From CAYRXM01 sp964449465 (lineage in GTDB: Bacteria > Chloroflexota > Anaerolineae > JAFGEY01), in the NCBI GenBank assembly GCA_964449465.1, contig CAYVBK010000010.1:68566-132565 (forward strand): DNA of 64,000 nt. Direction: 5' to 3'. Shown here piece after piece: positions 51,501-58,977 of this stretch. Numbering within the stretch: the first letter of the stretch is position 1; every line of letters begins with the position of its first letter. The translations under genes were made by a program, and so were the position numbers. The notes under the pieces were generated by a model. That model worked only from the letters and a program-made list of their open reading frames with translations, was not told the DNA's origin and searched no databases.

Positions 51501-54267
51501 TGCGCTAGAGTGGTCGCGACACATGTTTGTCATTGCCGGCCTCGACCTCGAGACATTCGACGGCAATTTACAAGACACCATCGCCCATCTCATCCACCCT
51601 GATGATGTGGCGTCGGTGCAGGAGCAGATCGCGGCGATGACAGCGCAGGGGCGCACCTGGCCGATGGAATTTCGATTGGTGCGGCCCAATGGCGAAATTC
51701 GCTGGCTGCGCTCGCGTTCGCGGTTCGAGCTGGACGATGACGGACGACCCATCCGGGCGATTGGGGTGCATTACGATGTGACCGAACGCCAAAAATTGGA
51801 AGCCGAGCGAGAAAGCTCGCTCGAGTTGCTGCATATCATCAACGAGCAAGAGCATCTGCGCGAGTTGATTTGCGAAGCGACGGCCTGGTTTCAACGTCTG
51901 ACTGGCGTAGAAGCCGTGGGGGTGCGTCTTCGGCAAGGCGAGGATTTTCCCTATTACGAGACGCGCGGTTTTCCGCCCGAATTTGTGCAGGCCGAGAGCC
52001 GCTTGTGCGCTCTGGATCAGCGCGGCGAACTTGTGCGCGATAGCCGGGGCGATCCGGTGATCGAGTGCATGTGCGGCAATGTCATTTGCGGGCGATTCAA
52101 CCCGGCGCTGCCTTTTTTCACCCCGCACGGCAGTTTTTGGACCAACAGCACCACCCGGCTGCTGGCCTCAACCAGCGAGGCCGACCGGCAGGCGCGCACC
52201 CGCAACCGTTGCAACGGACAGGGTTACGAGTCGGTGGCTCTGATCCCGCTGCGCACTGCCGCCGTCACATTGGGGCTGCTCCAGTTCAACGATCGTCGCC
52301 CCGGCCGATTTGATCTGGAGCAGATTGCCTTGTTGGAGCGGCTGGCCGATCACCTGGCGGTGGCCGTCGCCCATCAGCACGCTCAAGAACAGCTTCAAGC
52401 CAGTGAGGTGCGCTATCGCGAATTGTTTGACCAGATCAGCAGCGGCGTGGCCGTTTATCGCGCCGTGCAGCACGGGCAGGATTTTGTCTTTGTCGAGTTT
52501 AATCGCGGGGCTGAACAGATCGAACAGATTGTTCGTGAGAATGTCGTTGGCAAACGAGTGACGCAGGTCTTTCCTGGCGTTGAAAAATTTGGCTTGCTGG
52601 ATGTGTTCAGAGAGGTCTGGCGCACCGGTCAACCGGCGCATCATCCCATCTCTTTGTATCAAGACGACCGTTTATCGAGCTGGCGAGAAAACTATGTCTA
52701 CAAGCTGCCATCTGACGAGATCGTGGCTGTCTATCGGGACGTGACCGAACGCAAACGGGCCGAGCAAGAGCGCGAGCAGATGCTGGCGCAGATGCAGCGG
52801 TTGATCGAGACGGTGCCAGAGGGCGTGGCTTTGCTCGATTGGCGCGGGCGGGTGCTGATGGTCAACCCGGCGGCGCAGTGCGATCTGTGGCTGCTGGCGC
52901 ATGTCGGGGTGGGCGATGTCATTGATCAACTGGCCGACTATCCGCTGGCGACGGTGCTGTCCTGGTCGGGCGAACGGGCCTGGCACGAGATCAAGGTCGA
53001 GCAGCGGGTGTTCGAGATCATTGCCGCGCCGGTATCGGCCGAGCGAGAAACCAATCACTCGACCCTTTGGGTGCTGGTGATCCGCGACATGACCCGGGAT
53101 CGGCAGACGCAGCAGTACATGCGCCATCAAGATCGCATGGCCGCTATTGGGCAATTGGCCGGCGGCGTGGCGCACGACTTTAACAACATTCTTACTGCCA
53201 TCAAGGGTTATGCCGATTTTGCCTTTGAAGAGCTTTTGCCCGGCGATCCGGTGCGCAGCGATATTCAAGAGATCAAGCGGGCGGCCGACCGGGCCGCTGC
53301 CTTGACCCGTCAGATGTTGATTTTTAGCCGCAAGCAGGTGATCTATCCGACCACCCTGAGCCTGAATACCATCATTGCCAACATGGATAAAATGCTGCGC
53401 CGGATCATTGGCGAGGACGTTGAAATGATCCTGGATTTGCACCCGGCTCTGAATTTTGCCAAGGCCGACACCGGCCAGATCGAGCAGGTGATTATGAACC
53501 TGTGTGTCAATGCCCGCGATGCCATGTCGCACGGCGGGCAACTCACCTTGCGCACCGACAATGTCACCCTGACCGCCGATGACCTGCGCCGGGACCCCGA
53601 TGTCACCCCCGGCTCTTTTGTGATGCTGTCGGTGCGCGATACCGGCATTGGGATGAGCAACGAGGTGCAGGCGCACCTTTTCGAGCCGTTCTTTACCACC
53701 AAAGAACAGGGGCGCGGCACCGGGTTGGGGCTTTCGACGGTGTGGGGGATTGTCAAACGCAGTTTGGGACACATCCGGGTGGATAGCCAGCCGGGCCAGG
53801 GGACGACGTTCTATGTCTATTTGCCGGCCATTGAAATGGTAGAGCAGGTTGAGGAGACATTTGATAGCGATGGGGAAATGTTGCGCGGCAGTGAAACCAT
53901 CCTGTTGGTCGAAGACGAGGACCCGGTGCGCGAGTTGACTCGTCGCACACTAGAGCGGCAGGGCTATACCGTGCTGGCCTCGCGCTCGCCCTGGCAGGCG
54001 ATCAACCTGATGCAAAATTACACCGGCCCGGTCGCCCTGCTGGTCGCCGATGTGATCATGCCCGAAATGGACGGTCACGAGATGGCCATTCATCTGCTCA
54101 AGTTGCGCCCCGATCTGCGGGTGCTGTACATTTCCGGCTATACCGACGATGCCATTTCGCAGCACGGTGTCTTGGACCCGGGCATCGAACTGCTGTCCAA
54201 GCCCTTTGATCCAATGGAACTGGCGCGGCGAGTGCGCCGTTTGCTGGACAAAGAGGTGGGGGCGTGA
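48523..54267 (+). CDS. Giant hybrid sensor kinase: REC - multiple PAS/GAF - HisKA - HATPase - REC
   Basis: The ATG at 48523 overlaps the previous stop and has AAGGAG upstream; the protein has 1914 residues and no membrane segment. Residues about 10-125 are a receiver (VLIVEDELLVARNLAARL, LVLMDIHLL) of the sort that partners HisKA_2 kinases. Then come a Cys-rich PAS (about 135-255), GAF (about 285-455), five PAS modules (about 460-1075), a second GAF with many Cys (about 1085-1285), two more PAS, HisKA (GGVAHDFNN, H about 1550), HATPase (GRGTGLGLSTVWGI about 1730) and a final receiver (DVIMPEMDGHEM, D about 1842). It probably integrates cytosolic signals with input from the two coupled membrane kinases. 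Confidence 0.92.
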   Translation: MMSQTDRSDPVRVLIVEDELLVARNLAARLERTGYEVIGIAVSGPEAIQMARRSAPNLVLMDIHLLNDQNDPMDGIQAAERILAEMDVPILYLTAHTDRPVLERARQTAPYGYLIKPFRDRELFSNIEMALFKHHIEQQLRQSEAELSAMFDGTQTLMILVDRERRVRRTNRAVQEIGRQAAAETTGQRGGDVLGCLNALDDPRGCGFGPSCRQCQIRLCVLDTLETGRSHRHVQVSLPMEMNGYREDRLMLLSTTLLEHDRDPLVLVCLEDVTPLKRTQALLEWQVSLNTALAEMAHRLLDTELSMHEMATIAIEYARRLTGSEHGFVLSIDPRGGDGAGSVLSIIMPDPCQVQSADRHVVLRPDAQGQYPGLWGHALNTGQAFYTNAPNEHPAACGTPAGHVPLQNMLAALAVVQGRPVGEIVVANRPGGYSDRELQAVQRIADLYATALMRRQAEESLRHSLQTAADIVQAIPSGLFIYQFEPPDRLILIESNPEAERLTGISAREWGGREFDEIWPQARQTGITAAYLNVVYTGQTFETEDLFYQDERISGAWRIRVFNMPGQRLGVAFEDVTARKQAEEALAGERQLLRTVIDHLPDAVYAKDVHGRKTLANRADLDNIGLSEEQVLGKTDAEMFPPEIATYFEADDQRVISTGQPIMNREEFLVNRDDRQLWQLTSKLPLKNAAGQIIGLVGIGRNVTAQRQVEQTLRQSETRYRTLFEAMQEAFALHEIIIDEQGVPCDYRFLQVNPAFEKLTGLRAAEVVGRTVLEVMPQTEPYWIETYSRVALTGEPAEFENFSAVLQKYYQVIAFSPMAGQFATIFVDATERRQAELALRESEERYRMIFQDSPLGIFRSTFQGRFITVNPALAAMLGYGSPEEVLREIQDIDRQIYIRRHVRQDIVARQLNSPGVTRHVNHYRRKDGSEFVANLYLKTALDAQGRPVCLEGIVEDITERIKAEEALRQSEATLNEAQEIADVGSYIWDLRTDALEWSRHMFVIAGLDLETFDGNLQDTIAHLIHPDDVASVQEQIAAMTAQGRTWPMEFRLVRPNGEIRWLRSRSRFELDDDGRPIRAIGVHYDVTERQKLEAERESSLELLHIINEQEHLRELICEATAWFQRLTGVEAVGVRLRQGEDFPYYETRGFPPEFVQAESRLCALDQRGELVRDSRGDPVIECMCGNVICGRFNPALPFFTPHGSFWTNSTTRLLASTSEADRQARTRNRCNGQGYESVALIPLRTAAVTLGLLQFNDRRPGRFDLEQIALLERLADHLAVAVAHQHAQEQLQASEVRYRELFDQISSGVAVYRAVQHGQDFVFVEFNRGAEQIEQIVRENVVGKRVTQVFPGVEKFGLLDVFREVWRTGQPAHHPISLYQDDRLSSWRENYVYKLPSDEIVAVYRDVTERKRAEQEREQMLAQMQRLIETVPEGVALLDWRGRVLMVNPAAQCDLWLLAHVGVGDVIDQLADYPLATVLSWSGERAWHEIKVEQRVFEIIAAPVSAERETNHSTLWVLVIRDMTRDRQTQQYMRHQDRMAAIGQLAGGVAHDFNNILTAIKGYADFAFEELLPGDPVRSDIQEIKRAADRAAALTRQMLIFSRKQVIYPTTLSLNTIIANMDKMLRRIIGEDVEMILDLHPALNFAKADTGQIEQVIMNLCVNARDAMSHGGQLTLRTDNVTLTADDLRRDPDVTPGSFVMLSVRDTGIGMSNEVQAHLFEPFFTTKEQGRGTGLGLSTVWGIVKRSLGHIRVDSQPGQGTTFYVYLPAIEMVEQVEETFDSDGEMLRGSETILLVEDEDPVRELTRRTLERQGYTVLASRSPWQAINLMQNYTGPVALLVADVIMPEMDGHEMAIHLLKLRPDLRVLYISGYTDDAISQHGVLDPGIELLSKPFDPMELARRVRRLLDKEVGA

Positions 54268-54428
54268 AAACCAGGCTCTCGTTGTATCGGGGCGACATTA
54301 CCACGCTGGCCGTTGATGCCATCGTCAATGCCGCCAACGAATCGCTTTTGGGCGGCTGTCCGACCGGACAGGCCAAAACCACACGGGGGTACCGGCTGCT
54401 GGCGCAATACGTCATCCATGTTGCGTAG
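54264..54428 (+). pseudogene. Macro-domain remnant with an internal deletion
   Basis: A GTG at 54264 overlaps the kinase stop (GTGA) and opens 54 codons. The start, LYRGDITTLAVDAIVNAAN then ESLLGG, is a clear macro domain (O-acetyl-ADP-ribose deacetylase type). It jumps directly to CPTGQAKTTRGYRL and QYVIHVA, which lies about 25 residues later in intact homologues. The missing piece is the glycine-rich loop and the following helix, and the rest of the domain after VIH is lost at a stop. It cannot fold as a normal macro domain. Confidence 0.75.
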
Positions 54429-54435
54429 CGGATGA

Positions 54436-54462
54436 GTAGGGGCAGGGCAGCCTCGCCCCTAC
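54436..54462. repeat. REP palindrome A
   Basis: GTAGGGGC (54436-54443) / GCCCCTAC (54455-54462) lies 7 nt after the macro remnant stop. It shares its arm ends with the island REPs at 57847, 59582, 60391 and 60733 but has a different centre. Confidence 0.6.
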
Positions 54463-54473
54463 ATAATAGTCAT

Positions 54474-54606
54474 CACCGCGTTCAGGCACACAGTGAAGAC
54501 ATTCGGCCGCCGGGTTGAAGGTGATCTCGATGGTCTGCCCGGCATAGACTCGACCGATGCCATAGCGCTGCGCGCCGAGGGAAAACTGACCTTGTTCGCT
54601 GGTCAG
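54474..54606 (-). pseudogene. Fragment resembling the C-terminus of an IS481-type transposase/integrase
   Basis: The minus-strand frame encodes EQGQFSLGAQRYGIGRVYAG followed by QTIEITFNPAAECL, like the beta-barrel end of DDE integrases (RYYVGRxxAGQTVxVRFDP pattern). No catalytic core is present. It directly abuts the glycosyltransferase fragment in another frame, marking a recombination junction near 54600. Confidence 0.4.
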
Positions 54607-54778
54607 ACTCGACCCCCAGTTGTTGCGCCAGTTCGACACATGCCGGCCTGGCCCGACCTTCTCCGGCAATGACGATCTCGAACTGTGCCAGGCCCCGCCG
54701 TCGCAACGCCTGCGCCAGCCTGGGCAATTGCAGCACCCCTTTGATGGTTTCCAGCCGACCGGCCAAGACCACCCGCCG
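54601..54778 (-). pseudogene. Glycosyltransferase group 1 fragment
   Basis: The minus-strand frame encodes RRVVLAGRLETIKGVLQLP and then LAQFEIVIAGEG, matching the central donor-domain strand of GT4 enzymes (VVFAGRLxxxKGV, LxIAGxG). Both ends are missing. With the macro and transposase scraps it makes up most of the 54.4-54.9 kb gap. Confidence 0.6.
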
Positions 54779-54800
54779 CAGCCGCACCTGGCGGCCTGCT

Positions 54801-54829
54801 TTGTCAGAAGCAAGAGGCAATGGTATAAT
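54801..54829 (+). promoter_or_regulatory. Candidate promoter of the restriction-modification operon
   Basis: TTGTCA (54801-54806), a 17-bp spacer and extended -10 TGGTATAAT (TATAAT 54824-54829). Transcription would enter hsdR after a leader of about 190 nt. The rest of the 54876-55024 stretch shows no gene. Confidence 0.55.
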
Positions 54830-54839
54830 GTTTGTAGTT

Positions 54840-54875
54840 AAAAAAACGCCTCGCGACCATTGCCGGGTCCGAGGC
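54840..54875 (-). terminator. Rho-independent terminator on the minus strand
   Basis: Read on the minus strand, GCCTCG-GACC / GGTC-G-CGAGGC forms a 10-bp stem with one bulge, followed by seven T. No intact minus-strand gene ends here, so it is a relic or it shields the hsdR promoter region. Confidence 0.65.
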
Positions 54876-55024
54876 TCGACCGGGACGGACACGGACCGCC
54901 CACGATGCCTACAGTATAACACCAGGCCCGTCCGCCGTCAACCCCGGCGCGACGGGCTATATTTATAGCCGCAGTGTATCCATTTCACATTCTTTGAACC
55001 TCTGACTTGCGCAAGGAGCGAACA

Positions 55025-57850
55025 ATGCCGGTTCTTACTCCCGAAGAACTAGCGCGCAAAGCGATCGACCGGATGCTCGAAGCGTCCGGTTGGCAGGTGC
55101 AGACGCGCCAGCAGATGAACCGCACGGCCGCCCTTGGCGTGGCGGTGTGCGAGTTCCCGCTGACCACCGGCGAGGTCGATTATATGCTCTTTGCGCAAGG
55201 ACGGCCGATCGGGGTGGTGGAGGCCAAGCCCGCCGGGACGACGCTCAGCGGCGTCGAACCGCAGGCGATCAAGTACTGCGAGGGCCTGCCGGATATGCTG
55301 CGTCCGTTAGCCTGGCACGATCCGCTGCCCTTCCGCTACGAGTCCACCGGCGTCGAGACCTATTTCGCCGACGACCGCGACCCCGACGCCCGCAGCCGCC
55401 GCGTGTTCACATTCCACCGGCCGGAAACGTTGGTGGAATGGATCAATGCAGGCGCGGTCCCCACGGATCGGATCGCCGACCCGCGCGCACCCTATTCCGC
55501 CCACGTGCAAACGCTGCGATCCCGCCTCAAGGCGATGCCCCCGCTGGTTGTGACGAACCTGTGGCCGGCGCAGATCAGGGCCATCGAAAACCTGGAAGCC
55601 TCGCTGGCCCAGGATCGACCGCGCGCGCTGATCCAGATGGCCACCGGCAGCGGCAAGACCTACACCGCCGTCAATTTCGTCTATCGCCTGATCAAGCACG
55701 CCGGCGCCGGCCGCGTGCTCTTTATGGTCGACCGCAACAACCTGGGCAGGCAGGCTTTCAACGAGTTTGCCCAGTTCACCACGCCCGACGACGGGCGCAA
55801 GTTCACCGAGCTGTACAATGTGCAGCACATGCAGTCCAACGTCCTCGACCCGGTGAGCAAGGTCTGCATCACCACCGTGCAGCGCCTTTTCTCGATGCTC
55901 AGCGGCGAACCGGACCTGCCGCCGGAACTGGAAGACCGCCCACTGAACGAGGTCGAGGCCATCCTGGGCGATCAGACGCGCGAGGTGGCCTACAACCCCA
56001 ATTTTCCGATCGAGTATTTTGACTTTATCGTCATCGACGAGTGCCACCGCTCGATCTATAACGTCTGGCGGCAGGTGCTCGAATATTTCGACGCCTACCT
56101 GATCGGCCTGACGGCGACGCCGTCCAAGCAGACCTTTGGCTTTTTCAACCAGAACCTGGTGATGGAGTACACCGACGCCCAGGCCGTGATCGACGGCGTG
56201 AACGTGGACGGCTGGGTGTACCGCATCCGTACGCAGATCAGCGAGCAGGGCAGCACCGTAGACGCCGGCGCGTGGGTGGGCCGGCGTGACCGCCGGACGC
56301 GCGAGGAGCGCTGGGAGCAGCTCGACGAGGACCTGGAATACGCCGGGAACGACCTCGACCGGCAGGTGCAGACGCCGGATCAGATTCGCACCGTGCTGCA
56401 GACCTTCCGCGACCGGCTGCCGGTGGACATTTTCCCCGGACGTGACGAGGTCCCCAAGACGCTGGTCTTTGCCAAAGACGACAACCACGCCGAAGAGATC
56501 GTGCGCATCGCCCGCGAGGTTTTTGGCAAGGGCGATGCCTTTTGCCAGAAAATCACTTACAAGGTGACCGGCAAAAAACCCGAAGACCTGATCAACGACT
56601 TGCGCAACAGCTACAACCCGCGCATCGCCGTCACCGTCGACATGATCGCCACCGGCACCGACGTGCGCGCGCTGGAAGTGCTGCTCTTTATGCGCAACGT
56701 CCGCTCGGCCAACTTTTTCCGGCAGATGCGCGGGCGCGGCACCAGGGTGGTCAGCGAGACCGAGCTGCAATCGGTGACCCCCAGCGCGCAGCGCAAGACG
56801 CACTTTGTCCTCGTCGACGCGATCGGCGTGGTGGAGCACCCCATGATCGACGCCGGCGGGGTGGAGCGCAAGCGATCCGTGTCGCTGACCACGCTGCTGG
56901 AGCGGCTGGCCTGGGGCGTCTATGACGAGGACGATTTCGCGTCGCTGGCCGTGCGCCTTTCCCGGTTGGACAAGGAACTCTGCGACGACGAGCGAACGGC
57001 GGTCGGGGCGCTGACGGGGGGCAAATCGCCGTGCGACCTGGCCCTCGACCTGCTCAACGCCGTCGATCCCGACCTGGTGCGCGAACAAGCCGAAGCGCTG
57101 GCCGGCGCTGGCATTTCGCCAACTGACGACCAGATCGCCCAGGCCCAGGCGCAGTTGATGGCCCAAGCCGCCGCACCGTTCAACGATCCCGACCTGCGCG
57201 ACAGGCTGCAAACGATCCAGCGGCGCAGCGAGATGACCATCGACACGGTCAGCCGGGACGCGCTGATCGACGCCGGGTACAGCGAAAGCGACACTGAACG
57301 CGCGCGAGAGATGACCGCCTCGTTCCGCCGCTTCCTCGAAGAAAACCGCGACGAGATCACGGCGCTGCAGCTGCTCTTTGCCCAGCCCTACCGGCGGCGT
57401 GAGCTGACCCTGGCCGAGATCGAGGCATTGCAGGCGCAGATCGAGCAGCCGCCGCACGCCTGGACCACGCAGTCGCTGTGGCTGGCCTACGCGCGGCTGG
57501 ACAAGGACCGGGTGCGCGGCGTGCGCGCCGAGCGCGTCCTCACCGACCTGGTCTCGCTGGTGCGTCACGCTGTGCAGCTGGACGACGAGCTGATCCCCTA
57601 CCCGGAGCAGGTGCAGCAGCGCTACGCCGGGTGGCTGGCGGCGCAGCAGGCAAACGGCAGGATGTTCAGCGAGGGGCAGCGCTGGTGGCTCGACCGCATC
57701 GCCGAGGCCATCGGCGTGAACCTGACCGTGACCGCGCAGGATTTCCAGTATGGCGAGTTGTTCCAGCGCGGCGGGTGGCTTGCGGCGCGGCGCGCATTGG
57801 GCGACGAATTGCCCGTGCTGTTGGAAGAATTGAACGCCGCATTGCTGTAG
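55025..57850 (+). CDS. hsdR: Type I restriction endonuclease subunit R (DEAD/DEAH translocase)
   Basis: The ATG at 55025 follows AAGGAG; the protein has 941 residues. It is the motor and nuclease of the type I complex with HsdM and HsdS. The N-terminal PD-(D/E)xK nuclease is visible as VDYMLFAQGRP (D about 51) and GVVEAKPAG (E66, K68). The helicase has Walker A MATGSGKTYTAVNF (about 205), VLFMVDRNNLGRQAF, the DECH box IVIDECHRSIYNVW (about 338), LIGLTATPSKQ and the late RQMRGRGTRVV. A C-terminal EcoEI-type helical domain follows. The stop codon TAG lies within REP B. The gene reads as C-ending-codon-rich compared with the kinase genes. Confidence 0.95.
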   Translation: MPVLTPEELARKAIDRMLEASGWQVQTRQQMNRTAALGVAVCEFPLTTGEVDYMLFAQGRPIGVVEAKPAGTTLSGVEPQAIKYCEGLPDMLRPLAWHDPLPFRYESTGVETYFADDRDPDARSRRVFTFHRPETLVEWINAGAVPTDRIADPRAPYSAHVQTLRSRLKAMPPLVVTNLWPAQIRAIENLEASLAQDRPRALIQMATGSGKTYTAVNFVYRLIKHAGAGRVLFMVDRNNLGRQAFNEFAQFTTPDDGRKFTELYNVQHMQSNVLDPVSKVCITTVQRLFSMLSGEPDLPPELEDRPLNEVEAILGDQTREVAYNPNFPIEYFDFIVIDECHRSIYNVWRQVLEYFDAYLIGLTATPSKQTFGFFNQNLVMEYTDAQAVIDGVNVDGWVYRIRTQISEQGSTVDAGAWVGRRDRRTREERWEQLDEDLEYAGNDLDRQVQTPDQIRTVLQTFRDRLPVDIFPGRDEVPKTLVFAKDDNHAEEIVRIAREVFGKGDAFCQKITYKVTGKKPEDLINDLRNSYNPRIAVTVDMIATGTDVRALEVLLFMRNVRSANFFRQMRGRGTRVVSETELQSVTPSAQRKTHFVLVDAIGVVEHPMIDAGGVERKRSVSLTTLLERLAWGVYDEDDFASLAVRLSRLDKELCDDERTAVGALTGGKSPCDLALDLLNAVDPDLVREQAEALAGAGISPTDDQIAQAQAQLMAQAAAPFNDPDLRDRLQTIQRRSEMTIDTVSRDALIDAGYSESDTERAREMTASFRRFLEENRDEITALQLLFAQPYRRRELTLAEIEALQAQIEQPPHAWTTQSLWLAYARLDKDRVRGVRAERVLTDLVSLVRHAVQLDDELIPYPEQVQQRYAGWLAAQQANGRMFSEGQRWWLDRIAEAIGVNLTVTAQDFQYGELFQRGGWLAARRALGDELPVLLEELNAALL

Positions 57851-57946
57851 GGGCGAAGCATTTCCCGCACGCACACACTGGACAAATCACCTATGAAAAC
57901 CACACAAACCGATCCTTCCCGGATAAAACTGGAAATGCTTCGCCCC
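57847..57946. repeat. REP palindrome B (long loop)
   Basis: GGGGCGAAGCATTT (57850-57863) / AAATGCTTCGCCCC (57933-57946), 14 bp, separated by 69 nt. The left arm extends to GTAG and supplies the hsdR stop. A 20-codon frame at 57893-57955 (MKTTQTDPSRIK...) runs through the loop and right arm; nothing supports it as a gene beyond being open. Confidence 0.8.
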
Positions 57947-57956
57947 GGTGACTGAT

Positions 57957-58006
57957 TTGCCCCGTATCGGTATCGGATGTACAATGATTGAATCTATCCG
58001 ATACCG
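57957..58006 (+). promoter_or_regulatory. fic promoter with a flanking palindromic operator
   Basis: TTGCCC (57957-57962), a 17-bp spacer and TACAAT (57980-57985) form a promoter. A perfect 11-bp inverted repeat CGGTATCGGAT (57968-57978) / ATCCGATACCG (57996-58006) brackets the -10 and start region; centres are 28 bp apart. The left arm is part of a TATCGGTATCGG direct repeat. The Fic protein has a C-terminal DNA-binding-like domain and is the natural candidate to bind here. Confidence 0.65.
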
Positions 58007-58019
58007 AAAGGATGATCCC

Positions 58020-58961
58020 ATGATCGAACCTCGCCTGTTAGCACGCCTCGAACAAAAAAAAGCCCGGCTCGATGCGCTGCGACCGCTGCCCAGCGCCGCG
58101 CTGCGTCGTTTGAATGAACAGTTGACCATCGAGTGGATCTACCATTCGAACGCCATCGAGGGCAGCACGCTCACGCTGCAGGAAACCCGCCTGATCCTCG
58201 AAACCGGGTTGACCATCGGCGGGCGCAGCCTGCGCGAGCACCTGGAAGCGATCAACCACAAAGAGGCTATCGAGTATGTCGAGGCGCTGGCCGCCGGAAA
58301 CGAGCCGGTGACGTCGTGGCACGTGCGCCAGATGCACCGCCTGGTGCTGGCCCGCATCGACGACGAGAGTGCCGGTCAGTATCGCACGCTGCCGGTGCGG
58401 ATTGCGGGCGCGGCGCACCAGCCAGCCGAGGCGTGGCAGGTGGAGGCGTTGATGCAGGACTGGAGCGACTGGTTGAACGGTCCGGCGCAAGCGTGCCACC
58501 CGATCGAGCGGGCGGCGCTGGCCCATCACCGGCTGGTGTCGGTGCATCCCTTTATCGACGGCAACGGCCGCACCGCGCGGCTGGCGATGAACCTGCTGCT
58601 GCTGCGCGACGGCTACCCGCCGACGATCATCATGCGCGCCAACCGCCGCCAGTATTACCGCGTGCTGGCCCAGGCCGACCGGGGCAGCACCTCGCCGCTG
58701 CTCAACCTGGTCGGGCGGGCGGTCGAGCGCAGCCTGACCCTGTACCTGGAGGCGATCACGCCGCAGCGCGGCCCGGCGGCCCCCGAAGAAGCGTGGCTTT
58801 CGCTGCGCGAGGCGGCGCAGGGCACGCCCTACAGCCAGGAATACCTGAGCCTGCTGGCGCGCAAGGGACGGCTGGAAGCGCTCAAGCGCGGGCGGGCGTG
58901 GTACACCACCCGGCAGGCGGTGGAAGCCTACCGCCGCTCGGTGGATGAGGGCGGCGAATGA
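58020..58961 (+). CDS. Fic family protein with inhibitory helix and C-terminal HTH
   Basis: The ATG at 58020 follows GAAAGGATG; the protein has 313 residues. The core motif HPFIDGNGRTARLAMNLLL (H about 176) is complete, so AMP-transfer or a related nucleotide-transfer activity is expected. The N-terminal SNAIEG (about 43-48) is the (S/T)xxxE(G/N) inhibitory motif, so the enzyme is self-inhibited (class II). The last 55 residues (WLSLREAAQGTPYSQEYLSL, LEALKRGRAWYTTRQAVEAY) look like an excisionase-type helix-turn-helix. It sits inside the type I R-M operon and has its own palindromic promoter. Confidence 0.92.
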   Translation: MIEPRLLARLEQKKARLDALRPLPSAALRRLNEQLTIEWIYHSNAIEGSTLTLQETRLILETGLTIGGRSLREHLEAINHKEAIEYVEALAAGNEPVTSWHVRQMHRLVLARIDDESAGQYRTLPVRIAGAAHQPAEAWQVEALMQDWSDWLNGPAQACHPIERAALAHHRLVSVHPFIDGNGRTARLAMNLLLLRDGYPPTIIMRANRRQYYRVLAQADRGSTSPLLNLVGRAVERSLTLYLEAITPQRGPAAPEEAWLSLREAAQGTPYSQEYLSLLARKGRLEALKRGRAWYTTRQAVEAYRRSVDEGGE

Positions 58962-58977
58962 AATGCGAGGAGCCGAC

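Noticed and set aside
54482..54922. 146-codon minus-strand ORF as a real gene
   Set aside because: Only residues about 49-107 match a glycosyltransferase; it crosses a terminator and changes identity at a junction, so it is a relic.
55307..57874. 855-codon minus-strand open frame
   Set aside because: It mirrors hsdR throughout and has a His/Gln/Val-rich shadow composition typical of GC-rich antisense frames.
57893..57955. 20-codon ORF between hsdR and fic
   Set aside because: It lies in the loop and arm of REP B and lacks a ribosome site; it is more simply part of the repeat.
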